A stretch of 38,408 nucleotides of DNA from Rhodospirillales bacterium (GTDB lineage: Bacteria > Pseudomonadota > Alphaproteobacteria > Rhodospirillales > JASLLV01): NCBI GenBank assembly GCA_030746935.1, contig JASLLV010000003.1:1-38408 (forward strand), in the 5' to 3' direction. How positions within the stretch are numbered: position 1 is the first letter of the stretch; every line of letters begins with the position of its first letter. Positions 1 to 9,398 of this stretch are shown piece after piece. Under the pieces are notes generated by a model. The model worked only from the letters and a program-made list of their open reading frames with translations, made no database searches and was not told the origin of the DNA. Made by a program: the position numbers and the translations under genes.

Positions 1-1
1 C

Positions 2-412
2 TCGCACCTGATCCTCCCGACCATCGCCGTCGGAACGCCGTTCGCCGCCATCATCACCAGGATGATCCGGTCGTCCATGCTGGAGGTGCTGAAGGCCGAT
101 TTCATGCAAGTGGCGCAAGCCAAGGGATTGCCGCAGAGGCGAATGGTCTTGGTGCACGCCTTTCCCAACGCCCTCATCCCCGTGGTCACCGTCATGGGAA
201 TCGCGTTTGCACTGTTGATGGCGGGCACGGTGGTGGTGGAGAACGTATTCGCCATCAAGGGGCTTGGACGTGTTCTGATTCAGGGCATCCTGGGTCGCGA
301 TTATCCGGTCGTCCAGGGCGCCATCCTCGTGGTCTCGGCGATCTTCGTCACCTCCAACCTGCTGGTCGATCTCGTCTACACCGTCATCGACCCACGCATT
401 CGCTACGACTAA
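2..412 (+). CDS. ABC transporter permease, DppB/OppB-like, 5'-truncated by window edge
   Basis: Open frame from position 2 (SHLILPTIAVGTPFAAIITRMIRSSMLEVLKADFMQVAQAKGL...), with the binding-protein-dependent permease EAA-type loop and C-terminal TM segments; followed directly by a DppC-like gene. Confidence 0.9.
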   Translation, partial: SHLILPTIAVGTPFAAIITRMIRSSMLEVLKADFMQVAQAKGLPQRRMVLVHAFPNALIPVVTVMGIAFALLMAGTVVVENVFAIKGLGRVLIQGILGRDYPVVQGAILVVSAIFVTSNLLVDLVYTVIDPRIRYD

Positions 413-1332
413 TGACCCCGCAGGACGCCGTCGCCACAGCCGAAAGTTTGGCCCCCGATACGGCCTCGCTGCCGACGCGCGGAGAGGTGTGGTGGACTTT
501 CATCCTCCGCGACAAGAAAGCGTTGGTCGGCCTGATCGTGATCGCCGTGATGGGCTTCGCCGCGATCTTTGCGCCCCTCATCGTCCCTTACGATCCCAAT
601 GCCCAGGACTACGCGATGATCGGGGCTCCGACATGGGCCCACCTGCTGGGCACGGACGACTTGGGGCGCGATCTTCTCAGTCGCCTCATCATGGGCACCC
701 GCATCTCACTGTTCGTCGGCTTCTCGACGGTCTTCCTCGGGGCGGTGTCGGGCGTCATCTTGGGCGTAGCGGCCGGCTATTCCGGCGGCTGGCTCGACAA
801 CATCATCATGCGCTACATCGACCTCCAGTGGGCGTTTCCCAACTTCATCATCGCGGTCTACCTGGTGGCCGTGTTCGGCACCGGCCTCACGAACGTCATC
901 GTTGCCATCTCGCTGGCGTTCATCGACGATTTCGCCCGGACCGCGCGGGGCATGGTTCTGATCATCCGCGAAGAACAGTACGTCGCCGCGGCGCGCACCA
1001 TCGGCGCCTCGGATCAGCGGATCATGTGGCGCCACATCCTGCCCAACGCCGCCGCGCCGATCATCGTCCAGGCCACCATCAACATCTCGTACGCCATCCT
1101 GGCAGAGGCGGGGCTGTCCTTCCTCGGGCTCGGGGTCCAGGCGACGACGCCCACATGGGGTTTGATTCTCGCCGATGCCCGCAGTTTCATCTCGGTCGCG
1201 TGGTGGTTGGGCGTCTTTCCCGGCCTGTTCATCATGGTCGCGGTGCTGAGCGTCAACTTTCTCGGCGACGCGCTCCGGGATCTGCTCGACGTTCGCGAAT
1301 TCAGGGAGGTCGCGGGAGAGGACACGCGATAA
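412..1332 (+). CDS. ABC transporter permease, DppC/OppC-like
   Basis: 306 aa; GTDDLGRDLLSRLIMGTRISL and EEQYVAAARTIGASDQRIMWRHILPN motifs typical of DppC; start overlaps the stop of the upstream permease. Confidence 0.93.
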   Translation: MTPQDAVATAESLAPDTASLPTRGEVWWTFILRDKKALVGLIVIAVMGFAAIFAPLIVPYDPNAQDYAMIGAPTWAHLLGTDDLGRDLLSRLIMGTRISLFVGFSTVFLGAVSGVILGVAAGYSGGWLDNIIMRYIDLQWAFPNFIIAVYLVAVFGTGLTNVIVAISLAFIDDFARTARGMVLIIREEQYVAAARTIGASDQRIMWRHILPNAAAPIIVQATINISYAILAEAGLSFLGLGVQATTPTWGLILADARSFISVAWWLGVFPGLFIMVAVLSVNFLGDALRDLLDVREFREVAGEDTR

Positions 1333-1454
1333 GTTGTCGACCGTCGCGCGTGCTGGGCGCATCCGACGATCCTTGAGGGGCGCGCTGGCGGCTCCCCTCC
1401 CCATCCCCGAGGCACATTGGGAACATTCGCCGGTCGCCGGGGCTTCGGCGACCC

Positions 1455-2471
1455 TCAGGTGGTCTTCGTCGGCCGCCCTGGGAGATCGTCTATCCGCAAG
1501 CAGGCCGACAAGTGTCCGTCTTCGAGCGGCTCGAGCGGCGGGATCTCTTCGGCGCACCTGTCTGCCGCATAGCGGCAGCGCGGCCTGAACGCGCATCCCT
1601 TGTCGAGGCGCGAGAGATCCGGCGGCTGGCCTTCGATGGGGTCGAGCTTTTCCTTGCGCGGCTGGTCCACACGCGGGACCGAGCGCAGCAGCGCGAGGGT
1701 ATAGGGGTGGGACGGGCTGTGGTAAATCTGCCGGGCGGTGCCGCTTTCGATGATCTTTCCCGCATACATGACGTTCATCCGGTCCGCGTAACGGGCCACC
1801 ACGCCTAGATTGTGGGTGATGATGATCAGGGCGACGCCGAAGCGCCTGGTCAGGTCCTTCATCAGCTCCAGAATCTGGGCCTGGATCGTCACGTCGAGGG
1901 CCGTGGTCGGCTCGTCGGCGATGATCAGTTTGGGCTCGCACGACAGCGCCATGGCGATCATCACCCGCTGGCGCATCCCGCCGCTGAAGTGATGGGGGTA
2001 TTGGGTCAGCCGGCGCTCGGGATCGGAGATCCCCACCGTCTCCAGCAGCTCGATGGCCCGCGCGCGCGCCGCGCCGGCCGACAGGCCGAGGTGTTCGACC
2101 AAGGTCTCGGTCAGCTGAAGCCCGATGGAGAGCACGGGATTGAGCGACGTCATGGGCTCCTGGAAGACCATCCCAATCTCACTGCCCCGCACGTCGCGAA
2201 TTTCCGCTTCGCTAAGCCCGAGCAAGTCCTTGCCGTTGAAGCGGATACTGCCGTCGACGATGCGCCCCGGCGGAGACGGAATGAGCCGAAGGATCGACAG
2301 CGCGCTTACCGTCTTGCCGCACCCTGACTCGCCCACGATGGCGACCGTTTCCCCCTCTTCCACGTCGTAGGAAATGCCGTCGACGGCTCTCACCGTCCCC
2401 GCGGCCGTGACGAACTGGGTGCAAAGATTCTCGATCTCGAACAGTTTGGACACCGACCCACCTTGATTCAT
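1455..2471 (-). CDS. Oligopeptide/dipeptide ABC transporter ATP-binding protein, DppD/OppD-like
   Basis: Walker A GESGCGKT, signature FSGGMRQR, Walker B LIIADEPTTALD, and C-terminal oligopeptide-ATPase Cys region (GCAFRPRCRYAADRC). Confidence 0.95.
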   Translation of the reverse strand: MNQGGSVSKLFEIENLCTQFVTAAGTVRAVDGISYDVEEGETVAIVGESGCGKTVSALSILRLIPSPPGRIVDGSIRFNGKDLLGLSEAEIRDVRGSEIGMVFQEPMTSLNPVLSIGLQLTETLVEHLGLSAGAARARAIELLETVGISDPERRLTQYPHHFSGGMRQRVMIAMALSCEPKLIIADEPTTALDVTIQAQILELMKDLTRRFGVALIIITHNLGVVARYADRMNVMYAGKIIESGTARQIYHSPSHPYTLALLRSVPRVDQPRKEKLDPIEGQPPDLSRLDKGCAFRPRCRYAADRCAEEIPPLEPLEDGHLSACLRIDDLPGRPTKTT

Positions 2472-2498
2472 GCGCCGTCGATTCGTCGCCAGGGAAAT

Positions 2499-2561
2499 CT
2501 AAAGCGGATCGCGAGCGATTGGAATCGCGAAGCGTTCGCAGTTAATCGCGATCCGCTCTAG
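2499..2561. repeat. Imperfect palindromic intergenic element (REP/terminator-like)
   Basis: CTAAAGCGGATCGCGAGCGATT ... AATCGCGATCCGCTCTAG inverted arms with an internal GCGAA-GCG-TTCGC hairpin, between two minus-strand genes. Confidence 0.75.
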
Positions 2562-2585
2562 ACGCCCGCCGAAGCGCCCCCGTCC

Positions 2586-3806
2586 CTACTCGGCCGCAGC
2601 CGCGGCCCGGCGCAGGCTCGCAAGCCACGCGATGGCAAGAAGACTTGCCAGCACCGGCACGATCACGCCCAAATTCACCATGAGCCACCCGAACTGGTGG
2701 AACAGCGCCCCTGACGACAGGCTGAGCACCGTCACCATTCCCCAGACCATGCAGTCGTTGAAACCCTGGACCTTGGCGCGCTCTTCGGGCTCGTAAGTCT
2801 CGGTCAACAACGTCGTTCCGCCCACGAACATGAAATTCCACCCGACGCCCAAGAGAACGAGCCCCACCCAGAAATTCTCGATCGCGATTCCGGACGCGTT
2901 GACGACGACGCACAAGACGTTCAGCACGATACCGGCACCGATAACGCGTATCGTTCCGAACCGGGCAATCAGGGCACCGGTGAAAAAGCTGGGGAGGTAC
3001 ATCCCGAGCGCATGCCACTGGATCACGAAGGCCGCGTCCGCGAATTCGTGGCCGCAAGCGGCCATGGCAATGGGGGTTGCGGTCATCACCATGCTCATCA
3101 CGCCGAAGCCGACCATCGCCGAAAGCACGGCAGTGATGAGCGCCGGTTGGCGGATCAACACGCGGAGCGGCCTTCCCGAGCGCCGAGATTCGTCGGCGCT
3201 TGGTTTAGGAAGGGTTGTGAAGCTGAGGACGGCGACGGCGACCACGCACAGGACCGCAATCGCCACGTAGGATCCGGCGAAGGTCACGGGCGCCAACCAG
3301 TCGCGGCTGAGTTTGGCGAGCTCGGGGCCGGCGACCGCGGCGACGATGCCGCCCGCGAGCACGAACGAGATCGCGCGGCTGCGGAACTCCGGCGACGAGA
3401 CCTCGGCGGCGGCGAAGCGGTAGTACTGCCAGAACGCGTTGTGCACGCCGAGCATGGCACTGCCGACGCAAAAGACGAAGAACGAGCCGATCCAAATTCC
3501 CCAGGCCGCCACTACGGCCCCAGCGGCGCCGACGATCTGGCCGAGGAGGAAACCGGGGCGCCGGCCGACGCGCTTCATCAGGTGTGCCGCCGGGATCGCG
3601 GTCACCAGCATACCGGCGAACTGCAACGCCAGCGGCAATGTCGCCAGCCGCTTGTCGGTGGCCAGCATTTCGCCGGCCAGCGCCGAGACGGTTATGACGA
3701 GTGCGGTTCCGGTCATCGCGAGCGCGACACCGAATGCGAGCAGGAACACGTTGCGCAACGTTCCGCGACGAGCGTCCACGGCATGGGTTTCGCGCGACTG
3801 CGCCAT
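2586..3806 (-). CDS. MFS transporter
   Basis: 406 aa with about 12 hydrophobic segments; MKRVGRRPGFLLGQ loop motif. Confidence 0.88.
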   Translation of the reverse strand: MAQSRETHAVDARRGTLRNVFLLAFGVALAMTGTALVITVSALAGEMLATDKRLATLPLALQFAGMLVTAIPAAHLMKRVGRRPGFLLGQIVGAAGAVVAAWGIWIGSFFVFCVGSAMLGVHNAFWQYYRFAAAEVSSPEFRSRAISFVLAGGIVAAVAGPELAKLSRDWLAPVTFAGSYVAIAVLCVVAVAVLSFTTLPKPSADESRRSGRPLRVLIRQPALITAVLSAMVGFGVMSMVMTATPIAMAACGHEFADAAFVIQWHALGMYLPSFFTGALIARFGTIRVIGAGIVLNVLCVVVNASGIAIENFWVGLVLLGVGWNFMFVGGTTLLTETYEPEERAKVQGFNDCMVWGMVTVLSLSSGALFHQFGWLMVNLGVIVPVLASLLAIAWLASLRRAAAAAE

Positions 3807-3861
3807 GGCTACGGCCTAGTTCGTGAGGTGCCGCGCGGCCGAGGCGCACGCCTGGCAACGC

Positions 3862-4977
3862 TCAAGCGTTGATGTCGATGAGGGCGCGCGTAAACGGGTC
3901 GTTCCCGACGGACGCCAGCAGCTTCAAATACGCGTTGCGTGTCGAGAACGCAGACTGGAGGTTGAAAAGCGTCGCGGTGTTCCGGCGTTCCGCGTCGCTT
4001 TCCGCTTCCTGCAGGGCAACGGCCTGTTTGATCGTCAGATCGCCGATGAGGCCGGAAAACGCCGTGACCTGATTGTCGGCGCGCCCCAGATAGAACGTGG
4101 CCTCGGCGGTGGCGGCCCGGAACCTTGCGCGGTGAACGTCGAGCGTCGCCTTGGCCGCCGCGATGTCGTCGATGGCGCGCGCGCGCCCGGCGACCGTCTC
4201 GAGGCCCTCGTACAACCACGCGTCCAGGACCTCGAGGCCGCTTCGCGACAGCGTACCCGTGAACTGCTCGGCGTCCGAGGTTTTGAAATTGATGGTAAAT
4301 GTCACCGCATTCCCGGCGATGCTATCGAGCCGCAAGCCGTCGTTTACAGACGCCTTCTTTCCCGTTTTCGCGCCGGTCGCGGGATCAATCTGAACCAGGA
4401 TTTTGGTAAAGTCACCCTCGCGAATCCAGCGATCCCCGCCGGAATCGGTGATGGAATAGTCGGTGCCCAGGTACTTGTGCGCTACCGTCCGGGTCGCAGC
4501 GTTATCGGTGGCGATGTAAGAAAAGCTGCTGGTGCCGTTGGCGCCGAGGAGATTCGGGCTGTCGAACCCGCTTTCCGCGGCGTTGTTGAGCGCATTGAGC
4601 GAGGCGTTGAAGCTGCGGGCCAGGCCGGAGAAGCTTTGCGCAGTCCCGTTGCGGGCAAGGACGGCGAAACTGGTCGCAGAATCGAGGTTGGCGCGGATCG
4701 ATCCCACGCGACCGACGACACGGTCGAGAAAATCGATCACGCCCTGGACCGCGCCCGCGTCGCGGTCGATGGAATTGATCCTTTGTAGGAAGCTGGCGAC
4801 GACGACGCTTTGGTCTTCGGCGAGTTTGCGCGCGTTGAACTGCGCCACCTGGATTTGAAGGGTGGCGTTGGCAAGCCCGAACACGCTGACCGGCGTCAGT
4901 GCTGTCGTAGCCACGCGATGAGACCCCGCCCCAAAAAAGCCTTGCGCGTTAGCGATATCGAACCACGAACCAATCAT
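3862..4977 (-). CDS. Hypothetical protein with flagellin-like helix / beta-rich middle / helix layout
   Basis: Start chosen at MIGSWFDIANAQGFFGAGSHRV (CAT at 4975-4977) rather than the longer low-complexity ORF start. Long helical N- and C-termini flank a beta-rich middle; no obvious signal peptide. CDS call is firm, function is not. Confidence 0.7.
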   Translation of the reverse strand: MIGSWFDIANAQGFFGAGSHRVATTALTPVSVFGLANATLQIQVAQFNARKLAEDQSVVVASFLQRINSIDRDAGAVQGVIDFLDRVVGRVGSIRANLDSATSFAVLARNGTAQSFSGLARSFNASLNALNNAAESGFDSPNLLGANGTSSFSYIATDNAATRTVAHKYLGTDYSITDSGGDRWIREGDFTKILVQIDPATGAKTGKKASVNDGLRLDSIAGNAVTFTINFKTSDAEQFTGTLSRSGLEVLDAWLYEGLETVAGRARAIDDIAAAKATLDVHRARFRAATAEATFYLGRADNQVTAFSGLIGDLTIKQAVALQEAESDAERRNTATLFNLQSAFSTRNAYLKLLASVGNDPFTRALIDINA

Positions 4978-5074
4978 CCTAGCACGGCTCCCGCCGTGCG
5001 TCACCGTCGAAGCGAAAAATATCCCAATTTCAATTGCTTGCACGGCACCGTTCGGACGCCGTCGAACCCGCCGT

Positions 5075-6220
5075 TCAGGCCTCGTTAGCGAGTACGAGCG
5101 TGCCCGCCGCCGACAGCATTCCACCCATTCCATTGACCAACGAAAGCCCGACGTCCGGCACTTGGCGGGGGCCGCACTCGCCGCGCAACTGGCGCACCGA
5201 TTCGACGATCGGGAAGATGCCGTACATGCCGGTATGGGTGTAGGAAAGGCCGCCGCCATTGGTGTTGGTCGGCAACGAACCGCCGGGCGCGGAACGCCCG
5301 TCGGCGAAAAACGCCACGCCCTCGCCGGGCGGGGCGAAGCCGAGCGATTCCAGCATGATGGGAGGGCCTGCGGTAAACGCGTCGTACAGCATCACGTGGT
5401 CGAAGTCGGCAGGCCCCACGTCCGCCATCCTGAACGCCTTTTCGCCGGCGATCCGGGTCGCCTGACTGAATGTCAGGTCCTTCATTTGGGTCATCAGGAC
5501 GTGCTCTGTCCCCTCGCCGGCGCCGCGGACGAAGACCGGCGGCTTCTTGAGATCGCGGGCGCGGTCGGGCCGGGTCAGGACCACCGCGCCGCCGGCGTCC
5601 GTCACCAGGCAGATGTTGAAGCGGTTGAACGGATAGCACACGGGACGCGAGTTCAAGACGTCGGCGACGGTGATGGGATCGCGGAACTTGGCCCGGGGAT
5701 TGAGGCATGCCCACGCACGGGTTGAGACGGCGACCTGCGCCCAGTCCTCGAGCGTAGTGCCGTGTTCGTGCATGTGCCGAGTCGCGATCAGGCCGAAGTA
5801 GGTGGGCGCGCCGTAAAATCCGTAAACGAAATCGAACTGGCCATTCAGGCTCTGGTCGCGCGCGCGCGGGCCGCCGACACGCGAACGTCCGCTCTCGCCA
5901 TGGGAGACGACGGCGACATCGCAGAGCCCATGGTGCAGGGCTGCGAGTGCGTGGCCGACCAGGATCATGAACGAGCACCCGCCGACGTAAGTCCCGTCCA
6001 CGTACCGGGGCGTGATCCCGAGCGCCTCGCCGATGCTCGCGGGCGTGTACTGGCCGGCGGTGAACACCCCGTCCACCTCGTTGATGGTCAAACCGGCGTC
6101 ATCGACGGCGTTGGCGATGGCTTCGAGATGCAGGCTGAGCGGGCTCTTGTCGGGGAGCGTCCCGATCTCGTCGCTTTCGGCGGCGCCGACAATGCACGCC
6201 GCGTTGCTGAGCTCCCTCAT
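5075..6220 (-). CDS. Thiolase-family protein (SCP2/nondecarboxylating thiolase-like)
   Basis: MRELSNAACIVGAAESDEIG..., YVDGTYVGGCSF, NTNGGGLSYTHTGMYGIFPIVESVRQLRGECG, NGMGGMLSAAGTLVL; start overlaps the DUF35 stop by 4 nt. Confidence 0.9.
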   Translation of the reverse strand: MRELSNAACIVGAAESDEIGTLPDKSPLSLHLEAIANAVDDAGLTINEVDGVFTAGQYTPASIGEALGITPRYVDGTYVGGCSFMILVGHALAALHHGLCDVAVVSHGESGRSRVGGPRARDQSLNGQFDFVYGFYGAPTYFGLIATRHMHEHGTTLEDWAQVAVSTRAWACLNPRAKFRDPITVADVLNSRPVCYPFNRFNICLVTDAGGAVVLTRPDRARDLKKPPVFVRGAGEGTEHVLMTQMKDLTFSQATRIAGEKAFRMADVGPADFDHVMLYDAFTAGPPIMLESLGFAPPGEGVAFFADGRSAPGGSLPTNTNGGGLSYTHTGMYGIFPIVESVRQLRGECGPRQVPDVGLSLVNGMGGMLSAAGTLVLANEA

Positions 6221-6687
6221 GCGCCACCCCCTGATGCCTTCGCGCCGACGGGGCGGAACTGGGGGATCGTGATGGCGTCGGTTAACCGTTCGAACACCAC
6301 CTCGAGCGGCATATCGCACTTGAGCGCCGCAGGATCCGGCTCCACGTCGACAAGGTTGGTCAAAAGCCTCGGCCCCTCGTCGAGCTCAACCAGTGCAAGG
6401 ACGTAAGGCGGCGGCACCTTGAAATTGGGGTTGAGCGACTGATGGGCGATCTCGAACGAATAAAGCGTCGCCTTCCCGCTCGCCTCGATCCACGAGATGT
6501 CGCGCGAGTGACAGGTGGGACATAGGACGCGGGGGTAGAAAAAGGGCCCACATTTTTCGCAACTTGGCAGCATCAGCTTGCCGTTCCTTAAACCCTCCCA
6601 ATAGGGCTCCGCTTCGGGCGTGATCGGCGCGGGCAGTGGTCGGTCGAGGGATTGTTGCATGGCTTGGTGGTCCGGTTTCCGTTGCAT
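6217..6687 (-). CDS. Zn-ribbon/OB-fold protein (DUF35 family), thiolase partner
   Basis: PYWEGLRNGKLMLPSCEKCGPFFYPRVLCPTCHSRD four-Cys ribbon, then an OB-fold-like C-terminus; exact start uncertain (MQRKPD or MQQSLD). Confidence 0.9.
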   Translation of the reverse strand: MQRKPDHQAMQQSLDRPLPAPITPEAEPYWEGLRNGKLMLPSCEKCGPFFYPRVLCPTCHSRDISWIEASGKATLYSFEIAHQSLNPNFKVPPPYVLALVELDEGPRLLTNLVDVEPDPAALKCDMPLEVVFERLTDAITIPQFRPVGAKASGGGA

Positions 6688-6696
6688 AGGCCCCGT

Positions 6697-7626
6697 TCAG
6701 AACGCCACTTGATCGCCGCCTTTGAGGCCGAGCCGGCGGCGCGCGTCGTCGGGCGCGGCGATTTCGAGCGAGAGATTTTCGAGGATCGCGCGGATGCGCG
6801 CGACCTGATCGGCGTTGCTTTGGGCCAGCACGCCTTTTCCGAGATACAGGCTGTCCTCGAGGCCGACGCGGACGTTGCCGCCCATGATCGCACCCATGGT
6901 GCAAAGCCCGAGCTGGTGGCGGCCGGCGGCCAGGATCGACCATTCGTAGTCGGCGCCGAACAACCGATCGGCCGTACGGCGCATGAAGACCATGTTGTCG
7001 GGCTCCGGCCCGATGCCGCCGAGGATGCCGAAGATCGTCTGTACGAAAAGCGGTGGGGTGACCAGGCCGCGGTCAAGGAAATGGGCGAGGTTGTAAAGGT
7101 GCCCCACGTCGTAGCATTCGAATTCGAACCGCGTGCCGCAGCCTTCGCCCAGCTCCTTCAGCACGCGCTCGATATCCAGGTATGTATTCTTGAAGACCAT
7201 GTCGCGCGAGCCCTCGAGATACGCCGGCTCCCAGTCGTATTTCCATTCGGTGTAGCGGTTCAGGATCGGGTATAGGCCGAAGTTCATGGACCCCATGTTG
7301 AGGGACGCCATCTCAGGCTTGGCGCGAAGCGGCGCCGCCAGCCGCTCGTCGAGGGTCATCTTCTGGCTGCCGCCCGACGTGATGTTTACGACCGCGTTGG
7401 TCGCCTGCTTGATCCTGGGCAGGAACTGCATGAATACGGCCGGGTCCGGCGTCGGGCTGCCGTCGGCGGCGTTGCGGGCGTGAAGGTGCAAGATGGCGGC
7501 ACCGGCCTCGGCCGCGGCGACCGCGTCCTTGGCGATCTCGTCCGGCGTGATCGGTAGATGCGGCGACATGGTCGGCGTGTGAATCGAGCCGGTGACCGCA
7601 CACGTGATGATCACTTTGTCCGCCAC
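6697..7626 (-). CDS. 3-keto-5-aminohexanoate cleavage enzyme family protein (BKACE, DUF849)
   Basis: VIITCAVTGSIHTPTMSPHLPITPDEIA, AAILHLHARNAADGSPT, VNITSGG; typical BKACE length and motifs. Confidence 0.94.
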   Translation of the reverse strand: MADKVIITCAVTGSIHTPTMSPHLPITPDEIAKDAVAAAEAGAAILHLHARNAADGSPTPDPAVFMQFLPRIKQATNAVVNITSGGSQKMTLDERLAAPLRAKPEMASLNMGSMNFGLYPILNRYTEWKYDWEPAYLEGSRDMVFKNTYLDIERVLKELGEGCGTRFEFECYDVGHLYNLAHFLDRGLVTPPLFVQTIFGILGGIGPEPDNMVFMRRTADRLFGADYEWSILAAGRHQLGLCTMGAIMGGNVRVGLEDSLYLGKGVLAQSNADQVARIRAILENLSLEIAAPDDARRRLGLKGGDQVAF

Positions 7627-7964
7627 TGGTCCCTCCTAGGTTCGTCGCTTTGGCACCGTCGGCGCCTCATCGCTGCATGCGGCGGATGACGAAGACCGTC
7701 GTGCGCTTCCTCCGGCCATCATGGCGGCGATTCGCTACTCGGCAACACGGGCACCGGCCGTCACAGGCTGGCGGCCCGACAACGCTTGAGCCCCGCACGG
7801 ATGGGCAGCGCGTCAGTCTAGGGTAACGCACCGACGCCGGGCAACATCGCTCCTTGGCCGGGCTCGGCGCGCGAAGGCGGCCGCTGGCGTGGTGGTGGCG
7901 CCTGGGGCATACTCCGCGCCGCTTCGCGCCGAGTGAGGCGCGCTCGGAAACGAAGACGGTGAGG

Positions 7965-9350
7965 ATGATCCCACCCGATCCCCTGGAAGGCATCGGCATC
8001 GTTGGCTTCGCGCGCGCGTTGCGGGCGGGGCGCACGAGCGCCGAGGCGACGGCAGACGCCTATCTTCGGCGGATCGACGCGCTGGATGATCGCCTTGGCG
8101 CCTTCGAGACCGTGGCGCCGAATGCCGCGCTCGGCGCAGCGCGGGCCATGGACCAAATGCTGGCTTGCGGGATCGACCTCGGTCCGTTGATGGGTGTGCC
8201 GGTGGCCATCAAGGACATCGTCGCGGTCGACGGCCTGCCGACCCGGGCCGGCTCGAACGTGGACGTGAGTGATCTGATCGGCCCCGAAGGCGGCTTCGTT
8301 CGCATGCTCAAGCGGGCCGGATGCGTGATCCTGGGCAAGACGAAGACGGTGGAATTCGCCATGGGCGGCACCGGGATCGGGCGTTCGCGAGGGACCCCGT
8401 GGAACCCCTGCGACCCACAAGTCCACCGCATCCCCGGCGGATCTTCAAGCGGCTCAGGCGTCGCCACTGCCGCCGGACTATGCGGCTTCGCGGTCGGCTC
8501 CGACACCGGCGGCTCGGTGCGCACACCGGCCGCCCACTGCGGCGTTTTCGGCCTCAAGACCACCAAGGGCTTGTGGCCCACCGACGGCGTATTTCCGCTG
8601 TGCCCGACCCTGGATACCCTGGGCCTTTTGACCCGCTCGGCCGCGGACGCGGCGGTGGCCTTCGCCGCGCTTCAAGGCGAAGCAGAGCCGCAGCCGGCAA
8701 CGGTGGCGGGCCTTCGCCTCGGCCGGCCGGCCAATCATTTCTTCGATCATGTGGACGAAGAGGTGGCCGCCTGCGTCGGACGCGCGATCGATGCGATCAG
8801 GCGCGCCGGCGCGAACATCGTCGAGATCGAGATCGCCGAGGCCGCCCGCGCATGGCCCGAACTCCACGCCTTCGTCGCCACCGAACTGGTGGCCGAGTTG
8901 GGGGGACGGGACGGCTTCGAGTCCAAGCGCCGGGACATGGACCCGGACGTGGCGGCCCGGACCGAGCCGGGGCGCGAGCTTTCGGCGGACGCGTACGCAC
9001 GGCTCCGCGAACGCCACGTCGCCTATCGCCGGATCGGGGATGTGCGGATGAAGGGCCTGGATGGCTGGATCACGCCCACGGTCCCCTATTCGCCGCGCCC
9101 CGTCGCCGACTTCGACGACGCGGCGCTGGCCGAGCGACTGGTGCCCGTGGGCTCGGCCAACACCCGGATCGGCAATCTCTTCGGGCTTTCGGCGGTGTCG
9201 ATCCCGGTGCACCATCTCGGCAGCCGGCTGCCGGCGGGCATGCAGATCCTGTGTGGCGGCGGCGAGGACGCCCGCGTGCTCGCGATCGCGTGCGCCATCG
9301 AAGCCGTGATCGGCACCCCGCCGAGGCCCAACCTCTCGGGCTTTCTCTGA
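7965..9350 (+). CDS. Amidase (amidase signature family)
   Basis: GVPVAIKDIVAVDGLPTRAGS (Lys), GGSSSGSGVATAAGLCGFAVGSDTGGSVRTPAAHCGVFGLKTT (Ser-Ser); start at ATG 7965 chosen over the longer ORF. Confidence 0.94.
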   Translation: MIPPDPLEGIGIVGFARALRAGRTSAEATADAYLRRIDALDDRLGAFETVAPNAALGAARAMDQMLACGIDLGPLMGVPVAIKDIVAVDGLPTRAGSNVDVSDLIGPEGGFVRMLKRAGCVILGKTKTVEFAMGGTGIGRSRGTPWNPCDPQVHRIPGGSSSGSGVATAAGLCGFAVGSDTGGSVRTPAAHCGVFGLKTTKGLWPTDGVFPLCPTLDTLGLLTRSAADAAVAFAALQGEAEPQPATVAGLRLGRPANHFFDHVDEEVAACVGRAIDAIRRAGANIVEIEIAEAARAWPELHAFVATELVAELGGRDGFESKRRDMDPDVAARTEPGRELSADAYARLRERHVAYRRIGDVRMKGLDGWITPTVPYSPRPVADFDDAALAERLVPVGSANTRIGNLFGLSAVSIPVHHLGSRLPAGMQILCGGGEDARVLAIACAIEAVIGTPPRPNLSGFL

Positions 9351-9398
9351 GGCGCCCTACCCCGGCGGTGGCTCGGATCTGACCAACGGCATCGAGCG

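Noticed and set aside
706-1941. 411-aa minus-strand ORF
   Set aside because: Antisense to the DppC-like gene and out of frame with the DppD-like gene; Arg/Asp/Gly-rich composition typical of high-GC shadow ORFs.
4978-5259. N-terminal extension of the 465-aa ORF at 3862..5259
   Set aside because: Overlaps the 3' end of the thiolase-like gene out of frame and is Arg/Ser-rich; the start at 4977 fits better.
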